Part shown: one piece after another, positions 43,273 to 52,781 of the stretch
Layout: every line of letters begins with the position of its first letter
Numbering within the stretch: position 1 is the first letter of the stretch
Assembly (NCBI RefSeq): GCF_000186865.1
Contig: NW_008705561.1
Span: 883,621 to 947,620, forward strand
Reading direction: 5' to 3'
Length of the DNA: 64,000 nt
Source of the DNA: Aureococcus anophagefferens
Taxonomy: Eukaryota; Sar; Pelagophyceae; Pelagomonadales; Pelagomonadaceae
Made by a program: the position numbers and the translations under genes
Notes under the pieces: model-generated
The model's input: only the letters and a program-made list of their open reading frames with translations
Databases searched by the model: none
What the model was told of the DNA's origin: nothing

Positions 43273-45555
43273 ATGCGCTTCCAGCTCGACGAGCTCGACG
43301 TCTTCTTCCCCTACGACGCGCTGTACCCCGAGCAGTTCACCTATATTTGCGAGCTGAAGAAGGCCCTCGACGCCGAGGGCCACGCGCTGCTCGAGATGCC
43401 CACGGGCACGGGCAAGACGGCGTGCCTGCTGACGCTCATCACGGCCTACCAGTACGCGCACCCGGAGATGGGGAAGCTCATTTATTGCACGCGGACGGTG
43501 CCCGAGATGGAGAAGTGCCTCGCGGAGCTCAAGCGCCTGCGCGCGTACCGCGACGCGCAGCGCGGCGTGGGCGCGTCCAAGGCGCCGTTCCTCGCGCTCT
43601 GCCTGTCGTCGCGGCGCAACATGTGCGTCCACGAGCGGGTCGTCCGGGACGCGGACCGCGACCGGGTGGACGTCGAGTGCCGGAAGATGACGGCGTCGTG
43701 GGCGCGGAGCCGCGACGACGCGGAGAAGTGCCCCTTCTTCGAGGCCTGGGACGAGGCGGGCACGGAGGCCGAGGTGCCCGACGGCGTCTACGACGTCGAC
43801 GACCTCCGGGTTTTGGGCAAGGCCAAGGGCTGGTGCCCCTACTTCCTCGCGCGCCACGCCATCGCCCACGCGAACGTCATCGTCTACAACTACCAGTACA
43901 TGCTCGACCCCAAGGTCGCGGGCCTCGTGAGCCGCGAGTTGGAGGCGGAGTCGGTCGTCGTCTTCGACGAGGGCCACAACATCGACAACATCTGCATCGA
44001 GGCGCTGAGCGTGGAGCTCGACGCGCGGCGCCTGGACCAGGCCCAGCGCTGCGTCGCGCGGCTGGCGCGGAGCGTCGACGCGCTCCGCGCGTCGGACGCG
44101 GGCCGGGTCCGCGCGGAGTACGACCGCCTCGTGTCGGGGCTCCGCGCCGCGGGGAGCCTCCCGGGCGACGAGCTCGGCGGCGCGAGCCCCGTGCTGCCCC
44201 AGGACGTGCTCGACGAGGCCGTGCCGGGCAACGTGCGCAAGGCCGAGCACTTCCTGCGGCTGCTGCGGGTGCTCGTGCTCCACCTCAAGAAGAAGCTCGC
44301 CGGGACGCGCGTCGCCGTCGAGTCGCCCGCGGCGTTCCTGCTCGGGCTCCAGCAGGCGACGGGCCTCGACGCGAAGCCGCTCAAGTTCTTCCACACGCGG
44401 CTCCACCAGCTGCTGCGGACCGTCGAGGCCGCGGGGCTCGAGGACTCGGCCGCGCTCGGCGACGTCGCGAACTTCGCGTCGATCGTGTCGACGTACGACG
44501 ACGGCTTCTCCGTCGTCGCGGACCCGACGTCGCGGGGGCCGAGCGGCCTGCCCCAGGCGCGCCTCGACCTGGCCTGCCTCGACGCGTCGCTGGCCATCAA
44601 GCCCGTGCTCGAGCGGTTCCGGTCCGTCGTCATCACGTCCGGTACTTTGAGCCCGCTCGAGCTCTACCCGAAGCTGCTCAACTTCAGCCCCGTCGTGCGC
44701 GAGTCGCTCCAGATGTCCATCTTCCGGCCCTGCATTTTGCCATTGGTCGTCACCAAGGGCGCGGACCAGCAGCCCGTGTCGACGCGCTTCGAGAGCCGCG
44801 ACGACGCGTCGGTCGTGCGGAACTTCGGCCAGTTATTGGCGGGGCTCTGCGGCGACGTGCCCGACGGCATGGTCGTCTTCTTTCCGTCCTACTCCTACAT
44901 GGAGCGCACGGTGACGACCTGGGACGAGCTCGGGGTCCTGCGCAAGGTCGCGGAGCACAAGCTGCTCTTCGTCGAGACGAAGGACGTCGTCGAGACGACG
45001 ATCGCGCTGGACAACTTCCGCCGCGCCTGCGACACGGGCCGGGGCGCCGTCTTCCTCTCCATCGCCCGGGGCAAGGTCGCCGAGGGCATCGACTTCGACC
45101 GCCACTACGGCCGCTGCGTGCTCAACGTCGGCGTGCCCTTCCAGTACACGCAGTCGCCGGTGCTCCGGACGCGGCTCGAGTACCTCCTCTCCAAGTTCGC
45201 CATCCGCGAGGCCGACTTCCTGAGCTTCGACGCCCTGCGCCAGACGGCCCAGTGCGTCGGCCGCGTCATCCGGTCGAAGACGGACTACGGCATCGTCATC
45301 CTCGCGGACGCGCGCTTCGCGCGCCACGACAAGCGGTCGAAGCTGCCGGGCTGGGTCCAGCAGTTCATGACCGACGCGAACCTGAACCTCTCCTCGGACG
45401 CGGCCCTCGCCATCACGCGCACCTTCCTCAAGCAGATGGCCCAGCCCATCGACGACCGCGACCTCAGGCAGATGCTCCTCGACGACCGGAAGCTCGGCGC
45501 CATGCTCAAGGACCGCGACGCGCGCGCGCCCGCCGACGACGCCGCGCCGGACTAA
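43273..45555 (+). CDS. ERCC2: XPD/ERCC2/Rad3 DNA helicase of TFIIH
   Basis: The 760-residue protein is full length for XPD. Walker A is EMPTGTGKTA with Lys48. The four Fe-S cysteines are at C118, C136, C153 and C188, spaced as in human XPD. Motif II is VVVFDEGHNIDN (DEAH class). Later motifs include SGTLSPLELYPKLL, VVFFPSYSYMERTV, GAVFLSIARGKVAEGIDFD, and motif VI QCVGRVIRSKTDYGI. XPD is a 5'-3' helicase required for nucleotide excision repair and a structural part of TFIIH in transcription. No intron is needed. The start MRFQLDELDVFFPYDALYPE is the family N-terminus. Confidence 0.97.
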   Translation: MRFQLDELDVFFPYDALYPEQFTYICELKKALDAEGHALLEMPTGTGKTACLLTLITAYQYAHPEMGKLIYCTRTVPEMEKCLAELKRLRAYRDAQRGVGASKAPFLALCLSSRRNMCVHERVVRDADRDRVDVECRKMTASWARSRDDAEKCPFFEAWDEAGTEAEVPDGVYDVDDLRVLGKAKGWCPYFLARHAIAHANVIVYNYQYMLDPKVAGLVSRELEAESVVVFDEGHNIDNICIEALSVELDARRLDQAQRCVARLARSVDALRASDAGRVRAEYDRLVSGLRAAGSLPGDELGGASPVLPQDVLDEAVPGNVRKAEHFLRLLRVLVLHLKKKLAGTRVAVESPAAFLLGLQQATGLDAKPLKFFHTRLHQLLRTVEAAGLEDSAALGDVANFASIVSTYDDGFSVVADPTSRGPSGLPQARLDLACLDASLAIKPVLERFRSVVITSGTLSPLELYPKLLNFSPVVRESLQMSIFRPCILPLVVTKGADQQPVSTRFESRDDASVVRNFGQLLAGLCGDVPDGMVVFFPSYSYMERTVTTWDELGVLRKVAEHKLLFVETKDVVETTIALDNFRRACDTGRGAVFLSIARGKVAEGIDFDRHYGRCVLNVGVPFQYTQSPVLRTRLEYLLSKFAIREADFLSFDALRQTAQCVGRVIRSKTDYGIVILADARFARHDKRSKLPGWVQQFMTDANLNLSSDAALAITRTFLKQMAQPIDDRDLRQMLLDDRKLGAMLKDRDARAPADDAAPD

Positions 45556-45561
45556 CGCGGC

Positions 45562-46653
45562 TTAGTAGGTCCCCGACCGGCGCCGCGTGCCGCAATTCGT
45601 CCGGTCCGCGAGCGCGGAGCGCGGCGCCTCCGCCGGCGCGATGATGCGGCGCCGGTGGGGCGACGGAGCCTCGAGGTCGAGCGGCGACGTCGCCGAGGGC
45701 GGCGCCGGAGCCGCGGCCGCCGCGCGCGGCGCCTCGGCCGCCGCGCGCGGCGCCGGCGCTGGAGCCTCGGCCGCCTCAGCCGCCGCGCGCGGCGCGGGAG
45801 GAGCCGGCGCCTCGACCGCCGGCGCTGGAGCCTCGGCCGCCTGTGTCGCCGCGCGCGGCGCGGGAGCCGGCGCCTCGGCCGGCGGCGCCTCGGCCGGCGC
45901 CTCGGCCTCCACGGGCACGGGCGCCTCGAGGTCGAGCGGCGACGGCGCCGGCGCCTCGAGGTCGAGGCCGAAGGCCGCGCTGGCGAGGTCGTCGACGACG
46001 CGCGGGTGCGACGCGAGGTGCTTCGGCGGCGACTCCGGCGCCGACGGCGGGTACCAGTCCGGGACGCCGTCCGCCGCGGCCTCGAGCTCGAGCGACAGCG
46101 ACCGCGGGCCGCCGGTCCGCCGCGCGGCGGCCCCCGTCGCCGCGGCGTCGAGCTCGCCCTCGAGCGACCGGCCCGCGGGCCGCGCGTCGCGCGCGACGGC
46201 CGCGAGGTCCTTGGCGAGCGCCTCGAGGGCGCCCGCGCCGTCGAGGCGCGCGTGGTCCGCGCTGAAGCGGAAGAGCCGCGGCGGCGACGGCGCGTGGAAC
46301 GAGCCGCCCTCGCCCGTCGTGCCGTGGCTGAAGAAGCTCCAGTCGGAGCCGTTGGACGGCTCGCGCGCGTGGCCGCGCCGCGCGCTCGCGTCGACGCCCG
46401 CGGAGAGGCGGTCGAGCCACGCGCGCTCCGCATGGATGCGCTCGCGCAACGCGACGCGGCGCCGCGGGCTCGTGCACGCGCGGAGCGCCGCCCGCAGCAC
46501 GCGCAGCTTCGTCCGGATCTTCGCGGCGTCGTCGGCCGGCCGGCCCCGGGGCGCCGCCTTGGCGTCCTCGAGGCGGCTCCACTCCGCGAGCTCGTCCAGG
46601 AGCGCCTGCTCCTCGTCGTCGCTGTCGTCGTACTCCGTCGCGTCGATGATCAT
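45562..46653 (-). CDS. Alanine/proline-rich protein of unknown function
   Basis: ATG 46653 (MIIDATEYDDSDDEEQALLD) gives 363 residues. The first 110 residues are helical and charged (LLDELAEWSRLEDAKAAPRG; RIHAERAWLDRLSAGVD). A middle part has NGSDWSFFSHGTTGEG and DWYPPSAPESPPKHLASHP. The C-terminal half is built of LDLEAP units and APAPRAA repeats. No domain is recognised. A similarly long frame on the opposite strand exists because of GC skew; the minus frame is preferred for its acidic, non-repetitive start. Its stop lies 7 bp from that of the convergent XPD gene. Confidence 0.5.
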   Translation of the reverse strand: MIIDATEYDDSDDEEQALLDELAEWSRLEDAKAAPRGRPADDAAKIRTKLRVLRAALRACTSPRRRVALRERIHAERAWLDRLSAGVDASARRGHAREPSNGSDWSFFSHGTTGEGGSFHAPSPPRLFRFSADHARLDGAGALEALAKDLAAVARDARPAGRSLEGELDAAATGAAARRTGGPRSLSLELEAAADGVPDWYPPSAPESPPKHLASHPRVVDDLASAAFGLDLEAPAPSPLDLEAPVPVEAEAPAEAPPAEAPAPAPRAATQAAEAPAPAVEAPAPPAPRAAAEAAEAPAPAPRAAAEAPRAAAAAPAPPSATSPLDLEAPSPHRRRIIAPAEAPRSALADRTNCGTRRRSGTY

Positions 46654-46947
46654 CGCGCTAATCGTGCTAATGTGTCCGGCGATGGCGGAGGGCGTGGCGC
46701 GGTCTGCAACGGTGTCGATGGACCCAGCGATGGCGAAGGGGGTGGACGCGTGCGCCAACGACGAGAAGTGTCCTCCAGTTCTTGCTCGCTTGCTCGATGC
46801 TCGTCTTGAAAAACTCAACGTTGTCCTGCCCGTGCAGCCCTGAAGGGGGTCTGAAACCTCAACGACGCAGCGCGCGATGAGCGCCGAGACGATCGTGCTG
46901 AGAACTTGACGGAGGCCATACGACAGGAGCTTGTCGCCCAGGGCTTC

Positions 46948-47642
46948 ATGGACTGGGCCGAGGACGAGGACGAGGGCGTCGCGCCCGAGCCGGCGGCATT
47001 GACCGACGCGGTCGTGAAGCGTGCCGTCCTGGAGGTCATGGAGCAGAGGCACCTCGCCGCGGGGGACGATGCGGTGGCCGAGGATCTCGACCTGACGGAG
47101 TTGCCGAGTGCCGTGGCGAAGCACCTCGGGGAGTCGGACGGAGGCGAGCGTCTGGGGAAGGACTTCTTGGATGCAATGATTGAGGGAATGGAAGATTACT
47201 TGCGTCGGCTCAAGTTGAAGGAGATCGCCTGCCGGAGGAGATCGCCTGCCGGAGATCCCCTGCCGGAGCAGAGCGCGGAGCCGGAGCAGATCGCGGAGCC
47301 GGATCAGAGCGCGGAGCCGGAGCAGATCGCGGAGCCGCAACTGAACGCGAAGCAACCGATGCTTTCGCTGGAGGACATCCACAAGAAATTCAGCGCTCTG
47401 ACAAAGCCGCGGCGCGCGTTCGCCTTGTTCGCCCGCGACAAGCGCCCGGCGTTGGAGGCCAGCGCGACGCCTCTGAGTCCGCGACCTCCGGATGGCGACA
47501 CGCCAGCGTCGAGGACTACGGGGTGGCGATGCGCGCCGCTCTCGAGGAGCTCGCCGAGAGCGACCGCCGCGAGATCGAGTGCTTTCGCCGGGAGCAATAC
47601 GAGCTCGTGGCGGAGGTGGAACGCGAGCCCTGGCCGGGTTGA
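46948..47642 (+). CDS. HMG-box protein with a short intron or frameshift inside the box
   Basis: From ATG 46948 (MDWAEDEDEGVAPEPA) the frame encodes an acidic helical N-terminus, a Glu/Pro repeat (EPEQIAEPDQSAEPEQIAEP, from a 36-bp DNA repeat) and the first half of an HMG box: KKFSALTKPRRAFALFARDK then RPALEA. The second half lies in another frame: EDYGVAMRAALEELAESDRR, EIECFRREQYELVAEVERE, stop at 47642. Removing 38 bp (GCCTCTGAG...CACGCCAG) joins the halves in frame with normal HMG spacing, as a very short GC-AG intron. A simple indel is the alternative. HMG boxes bend DNA. The first ATG is uncertain, as only non-ATG codons lie upstream. Confidence 0.55.
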
Positions 47643-47849
47643 GGAACGATGACACCCGGCGGAGATGGAGTGCCGTCGAGATCCCAGATGTAACATTGTG
47701 AACTCGACGCCGGGGAGCAATAGCGACCAGCCTGCACTGCGGCCCCAGGTAATCTTACGATTTATTTTTTTGCGGTGTTGTTGCAGTGCAAAGTGCAGTA
47801 CTTAGTAGGGCTGCCCAGACATGCTTATGGCCTGAGAGCTCTCTCTACG

Positions 47850-49373
47850 ATGCCAGCCGCGCCGGACACAATGATGACCGACGCCATCGCGGCCTTCGAC
47901 GCGCGCCTGCCGCCGCCGGCGTTCCGGCCGTTCCACGCGTCGCAGCCCGAGTTCGTCGAGGCGCACGTCGACGCGCTCTGCCGCCGCGGCCCGTCGCCGG
48001 AGGCGCCGCCGGCGCGCGACGAGGGCACGAGCGCCATCATGGAGCCGACGCGCCAGCCCGGGGACGTGCTCTCCGTGTCGCGCGCCTGGCGCGAAGCCGT
48101 CGGATGCGCGCGCGCGGCCTACGAGGCGCGCGGCGGGTCCGCGCTCGGCGTCGGCCCCCGGGCGTCGGCGCGCGGGCCGCTCGTGACGTGCACGACGCCG
48201 ACGAGCCACCGGCGGCACCACTTCCACGCCCAGCTCTACGCGAGCTTCTGCCAGCAGAGCTGGGAGCCCAAGGAGCTGCTCGTCCTCGACACGGACGGGC
48301 CGCCGTCGCCGTTTTTTACAGAGGATCCCCTCGCGTCGACGGACCCGCGCGCGACCTTCCCGCGTCCGGGAACGGGAGATGGCGATTACCCGCGCCGTAC
48401 ATAGGTCACCTACGTGCACCGCGCCACGACGGCGGCGACGCTGGGCGACAAGCGCAACGAGCTCGTGTTGGGCGCGCGCGGCGACTTCGTCGCGCTCTTC
48501 GACGACGACGCGGTCTACGGCCGCGACTACGTCGCGACGCTCGTCGCCGCGTGCGCCCACGCGCGCGCGCAGTGCTGCGTCCTCGAGGGCGCCTTCTGGC
48601 GCTGGCGCCTCGACACGCGGACCTACGAGTTCGTCGACTCCGCGGCGGGCACGGGCGAGCGCCAGCTCTTCCGGCGCGACGCGTTCCGCCTCGACGTGCC
48701 CGAGCGGCGCTTCTCGTCGGTGGCCATCGGCGAGGAGACGAGCGAGTGGCTCACGCACGGCGTCAAGGCGCCCGAGGGGAGCGCCTGCTTCCTCCAGGTG
48801 TTCCACGACGGCCACACGAGCCACGTGGGCAAACCGGACCGGAACCCGACGTCCGCGGGCGTCGCGAAGCCCGAGGCCGACGTGCCGGCGAACCTCCGGG
48901 CGCTCCTCGCGCCGCTGCTGAGGTCGCCCTTCCTTCGGGCGGCCGACGTGCGCCGCTGGCGGGCCCTCTTCCGCCGCGACGGCGACGGCCGCGACGACCG
49001 CGGCGGCGGCCGCGGCGACCGCGACGCGATCCTCGACTCGGCCGACGCGCGGCGCGCGCGCCAGGCGGCGCTCGGCGCCGTCGCCGAGGGGCGCGGCCGG
49101 CTCGCGGTCGTCGGGCCCCGGGGCGTCCTCCTCCGCGGCGCCGTCCACCTCGACGCGCCGCGCGTCGGCGCGGCGCCCCGCGGCGCGACGTGCGAGCCCC
49201 GCGAGGTCGGCCTCGCGAAGGAGGGCGCCGCGACGTGGCGCGTGCGCGTCGCCGCGGCGGGCCTCGAGGGCTGGTGCACGCTCAAGCCCGAGCTCCTCGC
49301 GCCGGACTTCGACGACGACGCCGCGGTCGACATCCTCCTCGGCCTCGAGCCGCCGCCGGGCCTGGAGCTGTGA
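47850..49373 (+). CDS. GT-A fold glycosyltransferase (GT2-like), two exons
   Basis: Exon 1 is 47850-48350 and exon 2 is 48405-49373, giving 489 residues. The glycosyltransferase family 2 pattern crosses the junction: LVTCTTPTSHRRHHFHAQLY, ASFCQQSWEPKELLVLDTDG, then TYVHRATTAATLGDKRNELV and GARGDFVALFDDDAVYGRDY, whose DDD is the metal/nucleotide-sugar site. The 54-bp intron has a GC donor (CGC|GCGACC) and the acceptor GTACATAG|GTC; without it exon 1 stops and the catalytic motif is separated. The C-terminal part has SH3-like phrases (RGAVHLDAPRVGAAPRGA; WCTLKPELLAPDFDDD). Sugar and acceptor cannot be deduced. ATG 47871 is another possible start. Confidence 0.75.
48351..48404 (+). other. 54-bp GC-AG intron of the glycosyltransferase gene
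   Basis: GCGACC...TACATAG removal joins DPR to VTYVHR in phase 0 and reunites the GT2 motifs. The only nearby GT (48363) gives the wrong phase. Confidence 0.65.
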
Positions 49374-49447
49374 TTTATAAAGCGCGTTCCGCGAACATGA
49401 GAAACCGCTCTCGACGCGATGCTGCCCCGACTCAAAACACAGCCACG

Positions 49448-50137
49448 ATGACCGAGATCACGTACGAGCACGATGATGATGCGACGGCCAAGGCGCCGCC
49501 CGCAACGACGAACGCCGCCGCGCCGCCGAGCCCCGCCGCGCCGCCGAGCCCCGCCGCGCCGCCGAGCCCCGACGCGCCCATCGCCTCGGGCAGCCCCGAA
49601 AAACCCATCGCCTCGCCCGCGGCCACGGCGCCGCCCGTCGTCGCCGGCGAGCCCTGGGCGCCCGACGCCACGGTCGTCGCCGTCGCCGTGTCCGCGGGGA
49701 ACCTCGCGACGCTCTGCTTCGGCGGCGCCGCGAGCTCGGCGCGCCTCGAACGGCCGACGCTCGCGTGCGCGCGCGGCGCCATGGCGGCCCTCTACGGCGA
49801 CGACGTCGCCCATGGTCCGCTCTACGCCCTCAAGCACGGCGCCCTCGTCGAACTCCTCGGCGACGGCGACGTCGCGCGCGCGATGAACAGCTTCGAGCCC
49901 GTCAAGATCGTCGCGCTCCCGCGGGAAGCCGACGCCAAGACCGAGCGCCGCCCCGCCGCGGGGCCCGAGCCCGTCCCGCCGCGCGGCCCGCCCCGCTGGA
50001 CCGAGTGGTTCGCCGGCCCGCCGCCGCCGCCCCGCTGCCGCGGCGACGAGTTCCCGAAGGTCCGGGAGTGGATCCGCTGGGCCGCGGGCCGCCCGACGGT
50101 CGAGGACCGCCTCCGCGCGCGCGGCTGGTGGCCGTGA
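49448..50137 (+). CDS. Small protein with PB1/ubiquitin-fold-like domain, paralogous to the gene at 16377
   Basis: ATG 49448 (MTEITYEHDDDATAKAPP) gives 229 residues; ATG 49397 would add 17. An Ala/Pro-rich start with a PPSPAA repeat (9-residue DNA repeat) leads to the domain: TVVAVAVSAGNLATLCFGGA, RLERPTLACARGAMAALYGD, GPLYALKHGALVELLGDGD, VARAMNSFEPVKIVALPREA. This matches the domain in the gene at 16377 over about 65 residues. The C-terminus is Trp-rich (RWTEWFAGPPPPPRCRG; VREWIRWAAGRPTVEDRLRA). Function is unknown. Confidence 0.6.
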   Translation: MTEITYEHDDDATAKAPPATTNAAAPPSPAAPPSPAAPPSPDAPIASGSPEKPIASPAATAPPVVAGEPWAPDATVVAVAVSAGNLATLCFGGAASSARLERPTLACARGAMAALYGDDVAHGPLYALKHGALVELLGDGDVARAMNSFEPVKIVALPREADAKTERRPAAGPEPVPPRGPPRWTEWFAGPPPPPRCRGDEFPKVREWIRWAAGRPTVEDRLRARGWWP

Positions 50138-50310
50138 ACAGCGCGCGCGCGCGAAAGAATAGACGAAACGATCACCGCCGCCGCGAAGCCCGAGCCGCCG
50201 CTGCGCGTAGTTTAGCCACTCCCCCCGTGTAAGGATAGCACTCGACTTAGAAGCCGGCTTCGTGATGGGGGGCGCGGGCGGGGAAGAGGGTCTTCGCGCC
50301 GCGGGAGTGT

Positions 50311-51129
50311 TCAGGCGCGGGGGAGGTGGAGCTCGACGACCGCGCGGACGAGGCTCGCGGCGTCGCGGGCGTCGCAGCCCGGGGGCGCGAGGCGCGCCGC
50401 GTCCGCGGCGAAGGTCGGGCTGGCCGCGAGGGCGTCGGCGTCGACGACGACCTTGAGGGGCGCCCAGTCGAAGCCCACCGCGCGGCCCGCGCCGACGCCG
50501 TGGCCGACGGACGACGCGGCGCGGGCGGCGGCGCCGAGGGTCGTCGGCACGTGGACGAGGCCGATGCCGCGGTGGAGCGTGCCGGCGACGAAGCCGACGA
50601 CGTCGCAGACGGCTTCGCCGCCGACGGCGAAGAGGATCGAGTGCTTGTCGATGCCGGCCGAGAGCACGGCGTCGGCCGCGGCCGCGTAGGCGCCGAGGGA
50701 CGCGTCACCCGCCAGCGCGAGCACTTTCACGACGTGGCCGAGGCGCTCGAGGCCCGCGGCGAAGGATTCGCCGTGGAATTTGAGCGAGTGCTCGTCGCCG
50801 AGGACGATCAAGGGCGAACTCGCGGACGCGGCGGGCACGAGCGGCGTCGCCGCGCGGTCGGGCGCCGCGACGAGTCCAGCGCCCACAACGACCTCCGTTG
50901 TCGCCGGCGCGCCCGTCGTGAACGCGTAGGCCGCCGCGGGGATCGGCGCCGCGCACGCGAAGCCGCGGAAGGCCGCGAGCGCCGCCGCCGCCGCCGCCGC
51001 GCGCGCCTCCGCGACGCGCTCCGCGGCGCGCGCCGCCGCGACCTCGACGACCCAGGCGGCGTCACGCCGCGCCAGGGGCGCGTGGACGCGGCCCCGGCGG
51101 AGCTTGGCGTTCTTCGCGCGCGCCGCGGC
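50311..51129 (-). pseudogene. Degenerate 3-dehydroquinate-synthase-like frame
   Basis: The minus-strand frame is open from a stop at 51130 to 50311 but has no ATG. Its second half aligns with the NAD-binding and metal region of AroB: TTEVVVGAGLVAAP, SSPLIVLGDEHSLKFHG, VGGEAVCDVVGFVAGTLHRG, IGLVHVPTTLGAAARAASSV and LKVVVDADALAASP. In true enzymes the segment after PTTL contains a catalytic Asp and Lys (VDSSVGGK); here they read Ala and Gly (AASSVGHG). The C-terminal helical domain of about 200 residues is missing. It is either a decayed gene or a diverged regulatory relative with unseen exons. Confidence 0.5.
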
Positions 51130-51240
51130 TCACTGGATCGCCATGTGGCAGTAGCGGAAGGGCGAGTTGATGTCGCGCGAGTCGCAGATCTCGCCCTTGC
51201 TGTGGACGGAATACATCGTGTTCTGGATGTGTGGGGGGCA
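51130..51240 (-). pseudogene. Orphan exon-like segment, family unknown
   Basis: The minus strand reads CPPHIQNTMYSVHSKGEICD then SRDINSPFRYCHMAIQ and a TGA. The composition is normal protein, unlike the surrounding low-complexity frames. It could be the last exon of a gene after an acceptor at ACATCCAG, or an exon that ends at CCA|GTGAGCC, a good 5' splice site overlapping the stop. I do not recognise it. Confidence 0.4.
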
Positions 51241-51366
51241 GCGGCGGCGCCGCGGTTTGCGCGACAGCGCTGCTGTCGATGCGTGGCGAGGCAAGCCTCA
51301 AGTGCCTCAGGGATACGAGCGGCATCTCTGATGATGTTGAGGTCGCGGCAGCCCATCAGAGAGAGC

Positions 51367-52772
51367 ATGGCTTCACAGAAAACGATCGACCTGGGCGCCC
51401 AGCACCTGCCCGTCGGGTCGGCGGCGGACCAGTTGCGGGCGCTGGCCGACGCCGCGGAGGCGACGGGCTACGCCTTCGACACCTACGGCGCCGGCGACGG
51501 CTTGAACGCCTTCGAGGCCAAGGTCGCGGCCATGCTGGGCAAGGAGGCGGGCCTCTTCGTGGCGACGGGCACCATGGCCCAGCAGAGCGTGCTGCGGGCC
51601 GCGACCTGGGTCCACGGCCTCGGGTCCAAGCCCAAGGTCTTCGTGCACGGCACGAGCCACCTCGTGCACCAGGACTGCCTCCGCGACGGCGCGGAGCAGG
51701 CGAAGAAGTTCGCGCGGCACGCGGCGGTGAACCTGCCCGACTTCGACGCCGCGGCCCTCGGGTCCTTCGATCGCGTCATTCAGCTCCGGGACGTCGTCAC
51801 GGCCTTCTACGTGCCCGGCGCGGAGCGCAACGCGGCCGTCGTTTTGGAGCTCCCGCAGCGCATGAACGGCGCGCGGCCCGCGCGGAGGAAACGGAGGCCG
51901 CCATAGAGCGCGCGCGAGACACCGCGCGCCCGCAGGCGGCGGCGCGCCGTCCCTCGCGGACCTGAAGGAGATCTCGCGCTACCTGCGCGGCCGGGGCGTG
52001 CACCTGCACATGGACGGCGCGCGCGGCGCCGGCGCGGGACCGGGCGCGACGTCGACGAGAGCATTCGAGAACGTCTCCGCGGGCGACGACGCGCCGCCCC
52101 CGCAGGCGGCTCTGGGAGGTCCAGCCCTTCTACGGCGTGCCCCTCTCGGAGCTCGCGGAGCTCTTCGACACGGTCTACGTGTCCTTCTACAAGGGCGTCG
52201 GCGCGCTCGCGTCGGCCATGGTCCTCGGGTCCGCCGCCATCGTCGCCAAGGTGCGGCGCGAGGTCGCCATCCACGGCGGCAAGCTCCACACGGCCGGGCC
52301 CCTCGCGCTCTCCGCGGAGCTCGCGCTCGCCAAAAGCGCGGGCGCGTTCGCGCCGCGCTTCGAGCGGCTCCGGGCCATGGTCGCGGTCGTCAGCGCCGCG
52401 GCCGCGGACGCGGGCGTCGCCGTCGAGTTCGACCCGCCGGTGCCCGAGAGCGCCATGGTCCACTGCTACCTCCCGGGCCGCGCGGAAGACCTCGAGCGGC
52501 TCCACGCGGCCGCGGCCGCGGCCACTGGCGTGACCCTCTGGAACAAACTCCGCGGGCCGGGCCACGCGCGCGACGGCACCTGGTCCTACTTCGAGTGGAG
52601 CGCCGGCCCGGGCAACGTCGCCGCGACCGACGACGACGTCACACGGGGCTGGGCCCACTTCCTCGCGCTCTGCAAGGCCGAGCTCCCGGCGCCCGCGCCC
52701 GCGGCCGAGCCGGAGACGGAAGTCCCGCCGGAGCCCCCGGCGGCGGAGCCCCCGGCGGCGGCGGCGGCCTAG
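51367..52772 (+). CDS. L-threonine aldolase / beta-eliminating-lyase family enzyme, three exons
   Basis: Exons 51367-51868, 51936-52020 and 52106-52772 give 417 residues. The family order is intact after splicing: LGAQHLPVGSAADQLRALAD, YGAGDGLNAFEAKVAAMLGK, EAGLFVATGTMAQQSVLRAA, AVVLELPQRMNG, DLKEISRYLRGRGVHLHMDG, ARLWEVQPFYGV and the PLP-lysine segment VYVSFYKGVGALASAMVLGS. Such enzymes cleave threonine or allo-threonine to glycine and acetaldehyde. Both introns (67 and 85 bp) are read as GC-AG: AACG|GCGCGC...CCCGCAG|GCGG and GGCGC|GCGCGG...CCCGCAG|GCGG; intron 1 has no GT alternative, intron 2 could use GTCGACG with a 9-residue insertion. The Ala/Pro/Glu tail is low complexity. Note RLWEV replaces the more usual RLWN. 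Confidence 0.8.
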
Positions 52773-52781
52773 GTCGCCGCC

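Noticed and set aside
45587..46843. A 418-codon plus-strand frame opposite the Ala/Pro-rich gene
   Set aside because: It is dominated by Gly/Ala/Arg repeats mirroring the minus-strand LDLEAP repeats; the minus frame has an acidic, non-repetitive start. Not fully excluded.
51869..52105. Threonine aldolase introns as introner remnants
   Set aside because: They are only 67 and 85 bp, GC-rich, lack terminal inverted repeats and exact 8-bp duplications, and lack the introner core.
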